Assembly (NCBI RefSeq): GCF_024699965.1
Contig: NZ_JAJOMZ010000004.1
Span: forward strand, 186,001-250,000
DNA: 64,000 nt
Direction: 5' to 3'
Source: Flavobacterium sp. J372
GTDB lineage: Bacteria > Bacteroidota > Bacteroidia > Flavobacteriales > Flavobacteriaceae
A program made the translations under genes and the position numbers. Numbering within the stretch: position 1 is the stretch's first letter; the number at the start of each line of letters is the position of its first letter. Below the pieces are notes generated by a model. The model was not told the origin of the DNA, made no database searches, and worked only from the letters and a program-made list of their open reading frames with translations. This document shows, in pieces, positions 54,738 through 63,995 of the stretch.

Positions 54738-55801
54738 ATGAAAAAAGTAATATATATAGTAGTAATCCTTGCAGTACTGGCCGGCGGCTATTTTATACTG
54801 ATGCAAAACAAGGAAAAAAATGAGGCTGAAAGTGCAGTCGTATCGCAAAAAAAACAGTGCGGTAGCAGTAAGGACAGCTGTTGTTAAGAATGAAACTCCT
54901 AACATGGAATACCTGGCTAACGGAACCTTTGAGCCTTCACAGCAACTGGAATTTCCTGCTGAAAATAATGGGCGCGTAGTTCGTGTGCTTGTAGATGAAG
55001 GTGATGTGGTAAGAAAAGGCCAGGGTCCTGGCAGTTATAAAAGGCGACCAGCTATCGGTAGAGCTTACCAATGCGCAGGCAGCTTACAATACTGCAGTGG
55101 CCGACAGGCAGCGTTATGAAAATGCCTTCCAGACAGGAGGTGTAACAAAGCAGCAGGTAGACCAGGCGAAACTTGGCGTAGCTAATGCAAAAGCCAGGCT
55201 TGACCAGGCAAGATTAAGCTTTGGTGATGCAAGCATCAAATCAAGCATCAACGGTATCGTGAATAAGCGTAACATAGAGCCGGGCTCTGTGGTATCTCCG
55301 GGTACAATATTGTTTGAACTGGTTAATGTATCAACGCTTAAACTGAAAGTTACAGTTACAGAGCAGCAGGTTGCTTCTCTTAAAACAGGAACTATTGTGC
55401 CTGTAAAAGCAAGTGTTTTCCCGGATAAAGAATTCAATGGTAAAATAACTTTCATCGCACCGAAAGCAGATGAATCACTAAACTTCCCGGTAGAAATCGA
55501 GATAACCAACAACACCAATAATCAGATTAAAGCCGGTATGTACGGTACCGCTACATTTGGCAAAGGCGAAAAAGCCGGTGCATCTGTACTAACAGTTCCA
55601 AGAAACGCTTTTGTAGGCGGTGTTGGCAACAACCAAATATTTGTAGTTAACGGTGATACAGTTAAACTCACAAAAGTTACTTCAGGCCGCATATTTGGCG
55701 AAGAGGTAGAAATACTGGGCGGACTTAAAGAAGGTGATGTTGTTGTAACCAGCGGACAAATAAACCTACAGGACGGCACCAAAGTGAGCGTTATAAAATA
55801 A
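54738..55801 (+). CDS. RND periplasmic adaptor (HlyD/AcrA family), two frameshifts
   Basis: Membrane-fusion protein linking the RND pump to the TolC channel, about 353 residues after correction. An N-terminal anchor (VIYIVVILAVLAGGYFIL) is followed by barrel-sandwich, helical hairpin and beta-barrel domains (PAENNGRVVRVLVDEGDVVRKGQVLA; KLKVTVTEQQVASLKTGTIVPV). Frameshift one is in the A8 run 54847-54854 (seven A restore VVSQKNSAVAVRTAVV). Frameshift two is in GGG 55023-55025 (two G restore KGQVLAVIKGDQLSVEL) and sits on a GGTCC site. The rest is normal, so sequence error is likely. Operon with TolC and RND genes. Confidence 0.9.
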
Positions 55802-55808
55802 TAAGGTC

Positions 55809-55862
55809 AGCCCCCTAACCCCCGAAGGGGAACAGTTCCCCCTTCGGGGGGTTAGGGGGGCT
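55809..55862. repeat. Long C-rich inverted repeat between adaptor and pump genes
   Basis: A stem of about 22 bp (55809-55830 against 55838-55862, with two single-base bulges). It is made of AGCCCCCTAACCCCCGAAGGGG and its near complement, on a 7-base loop. It fills the 76-base spacer inside the operon and is akin to the element at 18541-18572. It has no T tract. It may stabilise mRNA ends or be a copy of a dispersed palindromic repeat. Confidence 0.75.
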
Positions 55863-55877
55863 CTTAAACTTTAGAAA

Positions 55878-58800
55878 ATGAAATTAGCAGAAATATCAAT
55901 AAAACGGCCAACGCTTATTATAGTGTTGTTCATTATCCTCACTTTAGGAGGGCTCTTCAGCTACAGCAACCTTAGCTATGAGCTTATCCCTAAATTTGAG
56001 ATGAATGTGGTAACAATCTCTACTGTGTATCCGGGTGCGTCGCCAGGTGAGATAGAGAATACCGTTACCAAAAAAATAGAAGACGCGGTGTCGTCTCTGG
56101 AGCTTGTTAAGAAGGTAGAGTCAAAATCATACGAAAGCCTTTCTGTGGTGATGGTTACCCTTGAGCCGGAAGCTGATGCTGACTATTCACTGAACGATGC
56201 GCAACGTAAAATCAATGCAATTGAAAAAGATTTACCTGAAGATGCAGACCCACCGGCTTTGGTAAAATTCTCTTTAAGTGACCTCCCTGTTATAACACTT
56301 GGTGCCACTTCAAAAATTGATGAAGTTGAGTTTTATGACCTTCTTGATAAAAAGATAGAGCCAATACTTGCCCGCGTACCGGGTGTGGCACAGGTAACGC
56401 TTGTGGGTGGACAGGAGCGTGAGATACAGGTAAACCTTGATGCAGAAAAGCTAAAAGGTTATGGCCTGAGCATCCCGCAGATACAACAGGCAATTCTTGG
56501 CAGTAACTTAGACTTCCCTACCGGTAGTGTAAAGACGCGTGAAAGCTCAATGCTTGTGCGCCTTGCAGGTAAATACCGCACGGTTGAGGAAATGCGTAAC
56601 CTTGTAGTGTCAGACAAAAACGGCATTCAGGTGCGCCTTGGGCAGATTGCCGATGTGCAGGACAGCCAAAAAGAAGCTGACAAAATTGCGCGTGTTAATC
56701 AGGGCAGCGCTATTGCAATACAGATAACCAAACAAACCGAAGCCAACGCGGTACAGGTAAGTGAGGATGTGCATGCTGCCATTGCCAAAATAGAAAAGGA
56801 TTACAGCAAAGAAGGTCTAAAGCTTGAGATAGCTAACGATACTTCAGAGTTTACGCTTGTAGCTGCTGACGCTGTTATACACGACCTTTTCATTGCTATC
56901 TTCCTTGTGGCGTTTGTGATGTTATTTTTCCTTCACAGCTTAAGGAATGCGCTTATAGTGATGATATCTATCCCTGCATCGCTTATTGCTACATTCATCG
57001 GTATCTATTTAATGGGATATACCCTGAACCTGATGAGCCTTCTTGGCCTGTCACTCGTGGTGGGTATTCTTGTGGATGACGCAATTGTGGTGCTTGAAAA
57101 TATTTACCGACACATGGAAATGGGTAAGAACCGTGTTCGCGCCGCTTATGACGGTACTGCCGAAATCGGGTTTACAGTATCGGCCATTACATTGGTAATC
57201 GTGGTTGTATTCCTCCCGATAGCTATGAGTTCAGGCCTTGTAAGTAACATCATTACACAATTCTGCGTAGTGGTTGTAATTGCCACCTTGCTGTCACTAT
57301 TATCATCATTTACACTTATTCCATGGTTGTCATCACGCTTTGGTAAGCTGGAACACCTTACAAATAAATCAATTTTCGGCCGCATCATCCTTGGATTTGA
57401 GCGTGGGCTTGACCGATTCACCGCCTGGGTTACAGATATCCTTAAATGGTCGCTTAAAAGCCGGGGCACTAAATTAGCAAGTCTTGGTGTAGCTATATTA
57501 CTGTTTGTTTTATCACTGTTTGTTGCAGGGACGTTTGTAGGTGGAGAATTCTTCGCTAAGCTTGATAGGGGCCAGTTTATTGTACAGATGGAACAGCCTA
57601 AAGATGCATCGCTTGAGCAGACGAACTTCATGACCCAAAAAGCTGAAAAATTCCTTGCGGCACAGCCGGCAGTAAAAAGTATTATTACTACCGTGGGCCA
57701 GACCAGCGAAGGTTTTTCGGGCGGTGTACAGGGTACTGCTTACAAATCTGAAATTACCGTAACACTGGTTGATGCAGAGAAGCGTGCAGACAACTCGTTT
57801 GTGTACGCAGCAAAAACCAAGCGTGAACTTGAAAAGGTTTTGGTGGGCACTAAAATAAAAACGGTGCCGGTAAGTATTATGGGTGGTGCTGATGATGCGC
57901 CAATTGCACTTACCGTAACAGCCAATGATCTTGAAAGTGCTATGGCATATGCAAACAAAGCTGCTGCCGAACTGGCCAAAATTGAAGGTGCCACAGAAAT
58001 CAAGCTTACATCAGAGTCAGGATCTCCGGAAGTAAACGTCCAGGTTGACCGTGATAAGATGTCGGCGCTTGGCTTAGACCTGCAAATGGTAGGTTTAACA
58101 ATGCAAACGGCTTTCAACGGTAATACCGATGGTAAATTCCGTGCCGGGCAATATGAGTATGACATCAACATTCGTTTTGGTGAATATAACCGTATGAATA
58201 TAGACGATGTACGTAACCTTACGTTTGTAAACAATAATGGCCAGGAAATAAAACTGTCTCAATTTGCTTCGATTACTGAAGGTTCTGGTCCGTCATTGCT
58301 TGAAAGGCGTGACAAGAGTGCATCGGTAACAGTACAAGGCCAGTCTGTAGGGCGCCCTGTGGGCTCTGTAATTGCCGACTGGCAGGCAAATTTCTTAAAT
58401 AAAGAAACACCTGCAGGAGTAAGCTATGTATGGGGTGGTGACATGGAGATGCAGGGCGAAGGTTTCGGAACATTGGGTATTGCCTTGCTTGCTGCCATAG
58501 TACTGGTTTACCTTGTAATGGTGGCGCTTTATAACAGCTTTGTGTATCCGTTTGTGGTATTGTTCTCGGTTCCGTTGTCATTCATCGGTGCGTTACTGGC
58601 ACTTGCATTAACAAACAATTCCCTTAACATATTTACCATCTTGGGTATCATTATGCTTATCGGCCTTGTATGTAAAAATGCAATATTACTTGTTGACTTT
58701 ACCAATCACAGGAAAGAAGAAGGCGAAACAACATTTAACGCGCTTGTACAAGCTAACCATGCCCGTTTGCGCCCTATCCTTATGACAACCATTGCAATGG

Positions 58801-59054
58801 TTATTGGTATGATTCCGATTGCACTTGCCAAAGGCGGTGCAGCAGAGATGAACAATGGCCTTGCCTGGGTAATTATCGGGGGGCTTGTGAGCTCGCTGTT
58901 TCTTACCCTTATCATAGTTCCGGTAGTATATTCTATCTTTGACAGCCTTATCCGAAGGTTTTCGAAAAAAGAACCTACTGACTATGCGGCTGAAATGGTT
59001 GCCGATTATGAGCACCGTGAACTGAGCGATGACGGTTTTACAACCAAGCATTAA
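55878..59054 (+). CDS. RND multidrug efflux permease (AcrB/HAE1 family)
   Basis: A 1058-residue inner-membrane proton-driven pump. It opens MKLAEISIKRPTLIIVLFIILTLGG, has 12 helices with large periplasmic loops after helices 1 and 7, and carries the proton-relay pair Asp400-Asp401 in GILVDDAIVVLENIYRHM. The conserved KNAILLVDFTNH in the C-terminal half is present. The TetR2-TolC-adaptor-pump order makes a complete tripartite efflux system; substrates cannot be told. Confidence 0.96.
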   Translation: MKLAEISIKRPTLIIVLFIILTLGGLFSYSNLSYELIPKFEMNVVTISTVYPGASPGEIENTVTKKIEDAVSSLELVKKVESKSYESLSVVMVTLEPEADADYSLNDAQRKINAIEKDLPEDADPPALVKFSLSDLPVITLGATSKIDEVEFYDLLDKKIEPILARVPGVAQVTLVGGQEREIQVNLDAEKLKGYGLSIPQIQQAILGSNLDFPTGSVKTRESSMLVRLAGKYRTVEEMRNLVVSDKNGIQVRLGQIADVQDSQKEADKIARVNQGSAIAIQITKQTEANAVQVSEDVHAAIAKIEKDYSKEGLKLEIANDTSEFTLVAADAVIHDLFIAIFLVAFVMLFFLHSLRNALIVMISIPASLIATFIGIYLMGYTLNLMSLLGLSLVVGILVDDAIVVLENIYRHMEMGKNRVRAAYDGTAEIGFTVSAITLVIVVVFLPIAMSSGLVSNIITQFCVVVVIATLLSLLSSFTLIPWLSSRFGKLEHLTNKSIFGRIILGFERGLDRFTAWVTDILKWSLKSRGTKLASLGVAILLFVLSLFVAGTFVGGEFFAKLDRGQFIVQMEQPKDASLEQTNFMTQKAEKFLAAQPAVKSIITTVGQTSEGFSGGVQGTAYKSEITVTLVDAEKRADNSFVYAAKTKRELEKVLVGTKIKTVPVSIMGGADDAPIALTVTANDLESAMAYANKAAAELAKIEGATEIKLTSESGSPEVNVQVDRDKMSALGLDLQMVGLTMQTAFNGNTDGKFRAGQYEYDINIRFGEYNRMNIDDVRNLTFVNNNGQEIKLSQFASITEGSGPSLLERRDKSASVTVQGQSVGRPVGSVIADWQANFLNKETPAGVSYVWGGDMEMQGEGFGTLGIALLAAIVLVYLVMVALYNSFVYPFVVLFSVPLSFIGALLALALTNNSLNIFTILGIIMLIGLVCKNAILLVDFTNHRKEEGETTFNALVQANHARLRPILMTTIAMVIGMIPIALAKGGAAEMNNGLAWVIIGGLVSSLFLTLIIVPVVYSIFDSLIRRFSKKEPTDYAAEMVADYEHRELSDDGFTTKH

Positions 59055-59075
59055 TTTCTTTACATATTATATTTC

Positions 59076-59100
59076 AAAGCCTCCTAATGGAGGCTTTTTT
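59076..59100 (+). terminator. Terminator of the efflux operon
   Basis: A 9-bp stem (59076-59084 with 59089-59097) on a TAAT loop, ending in six T, 21 bases after the pump stop. Confidence 0.9.
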
Positions 59101-59176
59101 ATGCTTTCTCATTAAGAATATACACCAACAACAAATGATAAGATTTATAAATTTATTTAGAATAATTAAAAATAGT

Positions 59177-59207
59177 TTGACTTATATAATATGCATGCCT
59201 ACCTTTG
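59177..59207 (+). promoter_or_regulatory. Promoter of the siderophore-type receptor
   Basis: TTG at 59177-59179, 20 bases, TACCTTTG at 59200-59207, 32 bases before the ATG. The AT-rich stretch just upstream (59152-59174, with TTTATTTAGAATAATTAAAA) vaguely resembles iron boxes of Bacteroidota; this is weak. Confidence 0.55.
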
Positions 59208-59238
59208 CCGCCGATTAATAAAACACCCAATATACAAC

Positions 59239-61701
59239 ATGGATACCATTACAAAAAAGCTGTTGTTTTGCCTTTTGTTTCTTATACCGGTAATGATGCT
59301 GGCTCAAAGCAGGGGCAGTATCAGCGGTACAATCATTCTTAGTGATAATTCAGCTGCAGAAAATATTACTGTTGCATTAAAGAACACTGTATATTCTACA
59401 GTATCAAACGAAAGTGGCCAATATGAACTAAAAAACGTAAAACCCGGCACTTATACTATACGCATATCTTCGATAGGCATAACTACGGTTGAAGAGATCA
59501 TTACAATAGCTGAGGGGGAATCGGTAAAACGTGATTTTACATTATCGGCAAACCGCCAGGACCTTGACGAAGTTGTTATAGAAGCAAATAGAGTTAAATA
59601 TACCCGGGAAAGCAGTAAGGTTGTTTCAAAAATGCCTCTCAAAAACATTGAAAACCCGCAGGTATATAATACAATTACAGCCGAAATCCTTAAAGAGCAG
59701 GTTGTTACAAACTTTGATGATGCACTTAAAAATGCACCCGGTATTGACAAGCTTTGGGAATCTACAGGTCGTGGCAGCGATGGTGCAGGCTATTATTCGC
59801 TTCGCGGATTTGCAGTGCAGCCTACAATGGTAAATGGACTTCCTGCTATTACCAATGGCTCGCCGGACCCCTGCTAATATTGAAAGTATAGAAGTTATAA
59901 AAGGCCCATCGGGTACGCTATTTGGCAGCAGCCTAATATCATATGGCGGCCTTATCAATGTTAACACCAAAAGGCCTTTCAGCACTTTCGGTGGCAATAT
60001 AAATTATTCAGGCGGTACTTATGGCCTTAACCGCTTTGCAGTAGATGTAAATACATCTCTTGGCGCCGAAAAAAGGTGGCAGTAAGGCTTAACGCTGCCC
60101 AGCACACAGAAAACAGCTACCAGGATGCAGGTTTCAGGAAGTCTTTATTTATTGCACCATCGCTAACTTACCAGGCTACAGACAAACTTTCGTTTTTTAT
60201 AAACACAGAGTTTTTTGACGGACGCAGCACCAACCCTACAATGCTTTTCTTAGACAGGGGTATTGAGCTAAGGGTTAATGATATAAATGAATTTGGCTAT
60301 GACCACAAGCGTTCTTACACAGGTAACGATCTGTATATAGATAATAATACCTTTAACCTGCAGGCGCAGATGAACTACCAGATATCTCCTGAATGGACAT
60401 CGCAAACAGTAGTTTCAAAAACTTCAACAAAATCTGACGGATATTACTCTTATCTGTATGAAGTTTCGCAATTCACTACAGTAACTGAAGGTGTTGTTTT
60501 TGGCCGGTATATGAGCAAGCAAAATTCTGAAACTTATGGTACAGATATTCAGCAAAACTTTATTGGTGATTTCAGGATAGGCAATTTCAGGAACAGGGTT
60601 GTTGTAGGCTTTGACTATTTCAACCGTAACGTTGTAAACAACAGCAGTCCGTATGTGCCTAACGGTTACGTATATGTTGGCCGCAACCTTTCGCAATTTA
60701 CAGATTTTATTACCGGGCAGGGCATTACACAGGCGGGCCAGTATGGAGATGATACAGGTATACTTACACAGGCAGGAACTGACGCATTGCTAGCCGACGG
60801 GCAAATAGCACCTTTAAAAACAAAAGAAGAAATTTTCAGTGCCTATGCCCAGGATGTGTTTAATATATTCGATAACCTTTCGGTTATGGCAAGCTTAAGG
60901 ATTGACCGTTTTTCAAACAAAGGAAATGTTGTTACTGATCGCGATGATTTCCTTCAAACCGCGCTATCACCAAAATTTGGTATTATATTTCAGCCGGTGC
61001 TTGATAAGGTTGCCGTATTTGCAAACTATATGAATGGCTTTGTAAATGTTGCACCGGGCGAAGACAGGAATGCAGCAGGCGCGGTAACCCCAAGAACTTT
61101 CAAGCCTGAACAAGCCAACCAATTTGAAATTGGCACTAAACTGGACCTGTTTAGCAACAGGCTTACAGCAACCCTCAGTTACTACAATATTGAGGTAAGC
61201 GATATGGTATACCAGCTTTACAACGGCCCTGTTGAAGTTTCTAACATGCAAGATGGTAAACAACGCAGCAAAGGTTTTGAAGCCAGTATAATTGCAGTAC
61301 CGCTAAACGGATGGAGCATACTTGCAGGGTACAGCTATAATGACAGTAAGCTATCTATGGGCGACCCATCTTTCGTAGGCTTCAGGCCGGAGAGTTCAGG
61401 GCCACGCAACCTGTTAAATTTCTGGACAAGCTATAAGTTTAGCCAGGGTGCGTTAAACGGATTTGGCCTTGGTTTTGGAGGTAATTACGCCAGTGAGAAT
61501 AAGATATTCAACAGGAACGTAGGCTCTTTCACCCTGCCTGAATATGCTGTCTTCAATGCATCTGCTTTCTACACAATAAATGATTTCACACTTACCCTGA
61601 AACTTGACAACATAGGTAATGTAGAATATTATAAGGGGTGGTCAACCATCAACCCTCAAAGGTTAAGGGCATTTGCTGCAAGCCTTAGCTATAATTTTTA
61701 A
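59239..61701 (+). CDS. TonB-dependent siderophore-type receptor, two frameshifts
   Basis: Outer-membrane receptor of 820 residues after correction, probably for an iron-siderophore. Order: signal peptide (to MLAQ), CarboxypepD-like domain (GSISGTIILSDNSAAENI), plug (DALKNAPGIDKLWESTGRGSDG, YYSLRGFAVQPT, IESIEVIKGPSGTLFGSSL) and a barrel ending in SLSYNF. Frameshift one: C4 at 59868-59871 should be C3 (NGSPDPANIESIEV), on a GGACC site. Frameshift two: A6 at 60069-60074 should be A7 (GAEKKVAVRLNAAQHT). They cancel. The downstream PepSY protein supports a siderophore role. The start at 59239 is set by the signal peptide. Confidence 0.9.
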
Positions 61702-61711
61702 ACATTAAAAT

Positions 61712-61739
61712 AAGCATCTTTTCTTCGGGGGAGATGCTT
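61712..61739 (+). promoter_or_regulatory. Intercistronic hairpin between receptor and PepSY gene
   Basis: An 8-bp stem (61712-61719 with 61732-61739), extended by a G-U pair, followed by only three T. It may weaken read-through or shield the upstream mRNA. Confidence 0.5.
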
Positions 61740-61757
61740 TACTTATACACCTGCCGA

Positions 61758-62957
61758 ATGGTAAAAGACAAGAAAAAGAAAAAATCAAAATACTGGATCA
61801 GCAAGATCCACCTTTGGCTCGGACTTACATCCGGGCTCATTGTTTTAATGTTGTCAATAACCGGGTGTATTTATGCATTTAGCCAGGAAATAATAACCTG
61901 GCAAAGGCATGACGCTATTTATGTACCTCATGTAAAAGAGAAAAAATTGCCTGTTAGCGAGATTTGGAATAAAATGCACGCGGCAGTTGGTGACACGATT
62001 GACCTGGGCGATGCACATGTTTATAAAGATCCTGCACGCTCAGTGGAATTTCATTGCTATAAGGTAAATGAGAATACTGAATCAATTTGGTATTTTGATA
62101 AAATTGATTACTACTACCACATATATGTAGATCCGTATACAGGTAAAATCCTGGGTATTTATAACGAAGAAAAAGATTTTTTCAACATAGTGAAAATGCT
62201 GCACTGGAGCCTTTTGCTCACCGATGATATTGGCCAGCCAATTGTTGGTTACGCCACATTGATATTTGTTGTGATGCTTATTACCGGCATTATATTGTGG
62301 TGGCCTAAAAACAAAGCATCAAGGAAACAGCGCTTCAGGTTTATATGGAAAGATTCAACAAAATGGCGCCGGAAGAATTATGACATTCACAACATATTCG
62401 GTTTTTACATTTCTTTTATAGCCATAATTGTAGCCTTTACAGGTATGGTTTGGGCTTTTACATGGTTTAAGGCAATTGTGTATGTCGCCGGCGCCCAAAG
62501 CACAACACCACCCGTAGAAGTTATTAAAAAATCTGAAGCGCCCAAAGGTGATACCGATGTAGCGCTGGAAAAAGCTTATGCATATACGGTAAAAAACTTT
62601 AATGATGCGGCAGGCCTAAGCATTGGCAAACCCGCCGACCCTAAAGCAGCTATCGATGTGTATGTACAGCAATATCCGGGGCTGTATTATGTATACCATC
62701 ACTTGCAGTTTGACCAGTACTCCGGAAAACTTCTCCATACAGAGCACCACAAAGAGCGGAACTTTGGCGAAAAATTGATTATGGCCAATTATGATGTACA
62801 CGTGGGCGCCATACTTGGCATTCCCGGTAAAATAATTGCGTTCATAGCCAGTTTTATCTGCGGTATGCTGCCTGTTACAGGTTTCATTATCTGGTGGGGA
62901 AGAAAGAACAAAAAGGAGAAAAAGAATAAATTGAAAAAGGGGCTGTCTCAAAAGTGA
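61758..62957 (+). CDS. PepSY-associated membrane protein (FegB-like)
   Basis: A 399-residue inner-membrane protein with a Lys-rich N-terminus and four main helices (LTSGLIVLMLSITGCIYAF, YATLIFVVMLITGIILWW, FGFYISFIAIIVAFTGMVWAF and FICGMLPVTGFIIWW). Conserved histidines include WISKIHLWLGL, the YHIYVDPYTGKILG segment and MLHWSLL. Such PepSY_TM proteins follow siderophore receptors and are thought to reduce the iron-siderophore at the inner membrane. It lies 56 bases after the receptor. The ATG at 61758 gives a better start than one 24 bases upstream. Confidence 0.88.
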   Translation: MVKDKKKKKSKYWISKIHLWLGLTSGLIVLMLSITGCIYAFSQEIITWQRHDAIYVPHVKEKKLPVSEIWNKMHAAVGDTIDLGDAHVYKDPARSVEFHCYKVNENTESIWYFDKIDYYYHIYVDPYTGKILGIYNEEKDFFNIVKMLHWSLLLTDDIGQPIVGYATLIFVVMLITGIILWWPKNKASRKQRFRFIWKDSTKWRRKNYDIHNIFGFYISFIAIIVAFTGMVWAFTWFKAIVYVAGAQSTTPPVEVIKKSEAPKGDTDVALEKAYAYTVKNFNDAAGLSIGKPADPKAAIDVYVQQYPGLYYVYHHLQFDQYSGKLLHTEHHKERNFGEKLIMANYDVHVGAILGIPGKIIAFIASFICGMLPVTGFIIWWGRKNKKEKKNKLKKGLSQK

Positions 62958-62974
62958 GGCAGCCCTTACTTTTT
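62938..62974 (+). terminator. Terminator of the siderophore receptor operon
   Basis: A 13-bp stem with two G-U pairs (62938-62950 with 62955-62967), loop AAAG, then ACTTTTT. The hairpin overlaps the last codons and the stop (62955-62957) of the PepSY gene. Confidence 0.8.
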
Positions 62975-63003
62975 AAACATAAGCGCCATGTTCAAGAGAG
63001 GTT

Positions 63004-63813
63004 TTATTGCTTCATGATATTCAGTGTTTCAATCCTGTCGGCAGCGCGCAGTTTTATCATATAATTTCCGTAAGCAAGTCCTGAAATATCAAGGCGCGTA
63101 CCATTGCCGTCTATATCTCGTACTGTTACCTGCTGGCCCTGCATATTAAAGATCGCCCATTCATCAACAGGAGCATTAAATTCCAAATGCAGATAGTTAT
63201 CACCCGGATTGATATATGCCGATGCCAGGGTATTTCCTGAAAGGGTTTCTGCTAACACCCCCTGCACTGCACTTATCTCATCAACATAAACATAGTAGTC
63301 AGTATTAAAAGCTGTTCCCGGTACGGCAGAAAATCTGAGGAAAAGCTGCTGGCCTTCGGGTACTTGCACATTTGCTGTCCTGTGTATGCAATCAGCTGTA
63401 GGTGTATAGTTTGATATATCTATCCTGTCAATTATTGCCCAGGGCCCATTTGCGCTAACACCCGTTTCAAGTGTTATGCGGCCAAAATCGGTATTTGGGA
63501 GCGCATACTGTGGTACCGCAGCATCATAGGCTAAAAGCCTGATATTGTATTGCAGCAGCGCATTGCTCCCGTCACTCACCCCAAGCGGAGCAGACACAGC
63601 TGTTATTGTCTTATTTTGGGAAATACTTTTGTTGACCCGCGCACGTATAGCGCCATTGCCTGAGCAATCTGCCACAGATGTTGTTTCAAAACCACTACCC
63701 GTCCAGCCTACGGCACCATTGGAAAAGTTTTCCTGATAGTCTATTTGTGCATTTGCTATCTGTATAACAACCAGCAAAATATATAATAACTTATTGTTGT
63801 ATAAAGTGTTCAT
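63004..63813 (-). CDS. T9SS-sorted secreted protein of unknown function
   Basis: A 269-residue secreted protein. The signal peptide ends IANAQ. It has an N-terminal jelly-roll-like beta domain (about 24-185, beginning YQENFSNGAVGWTGSGFETT) and a C-terminal type A sorting-like domain (AYINPGDNYLHLEF to LNIMKQ). The gene is single, convergent to the PepSY gene. No function is assigned. Confidence 0.82.
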   Translation of the reverse strand: MNTLYNNKLLYILLVVIQIANAQIDYQENFSNGAVGWTGSGFETTSVADCSGNGAIRARVNKSISQNKTITAVSAPLGVSDGSNALLQYNIRLLAYDAAVPQYALPNTDFGRITLETGVSANGPWAIIDRIDISNYTPTADCIHRTANVQVPEGQQLFLRFSAVPGTAFNTDYYVYVDEISAVQGVLAETLSGNTLASAYINPGDNYLHLEFNAPVDEWAIFNMQGQQVTVRDIDGNGTRLDISGLAYGNYMIKLRAADRIETLNIMKQ

Positions 63814-63968
63814 AGCTAAAGTTTTTATATTATAAAATTATCATTCAAATGCTAAAATTTCTGCCAAAATTTCTGCCTTAACTTAAGATTATCATTCAGG
63901 TGAAAAGCTTTTATGTCTGATTTGTATACTTTTCGCAAATCGTTGCATGTTGTAGCCTTTTTATTTTA

Positions 63969-63995
63969 CGAAAACGTTTGAAATCTATACTTTTG
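63969..63995 (+). promoter_or_regulatory. Promoter with LacI-type operator at the window edge
   Basis: CGAAAACGTTTG (63969-63980) is the exact reverse complement of the operator at 12638-12649 near susC. TACTTTTG (63988-63995) is a -7 promoter element, so the operator lies between the -33 and -7 positions. The gene it serves starts beyond the window. Confidence 0.7.

Noticed and set aside
59152..59174. Fur box upstream of the siderophore-type receptor
   Set aside because: The AT-rich sequence only loosely resembles an iron box and is not a good palindrome; it is kept as a remark, not a feature.
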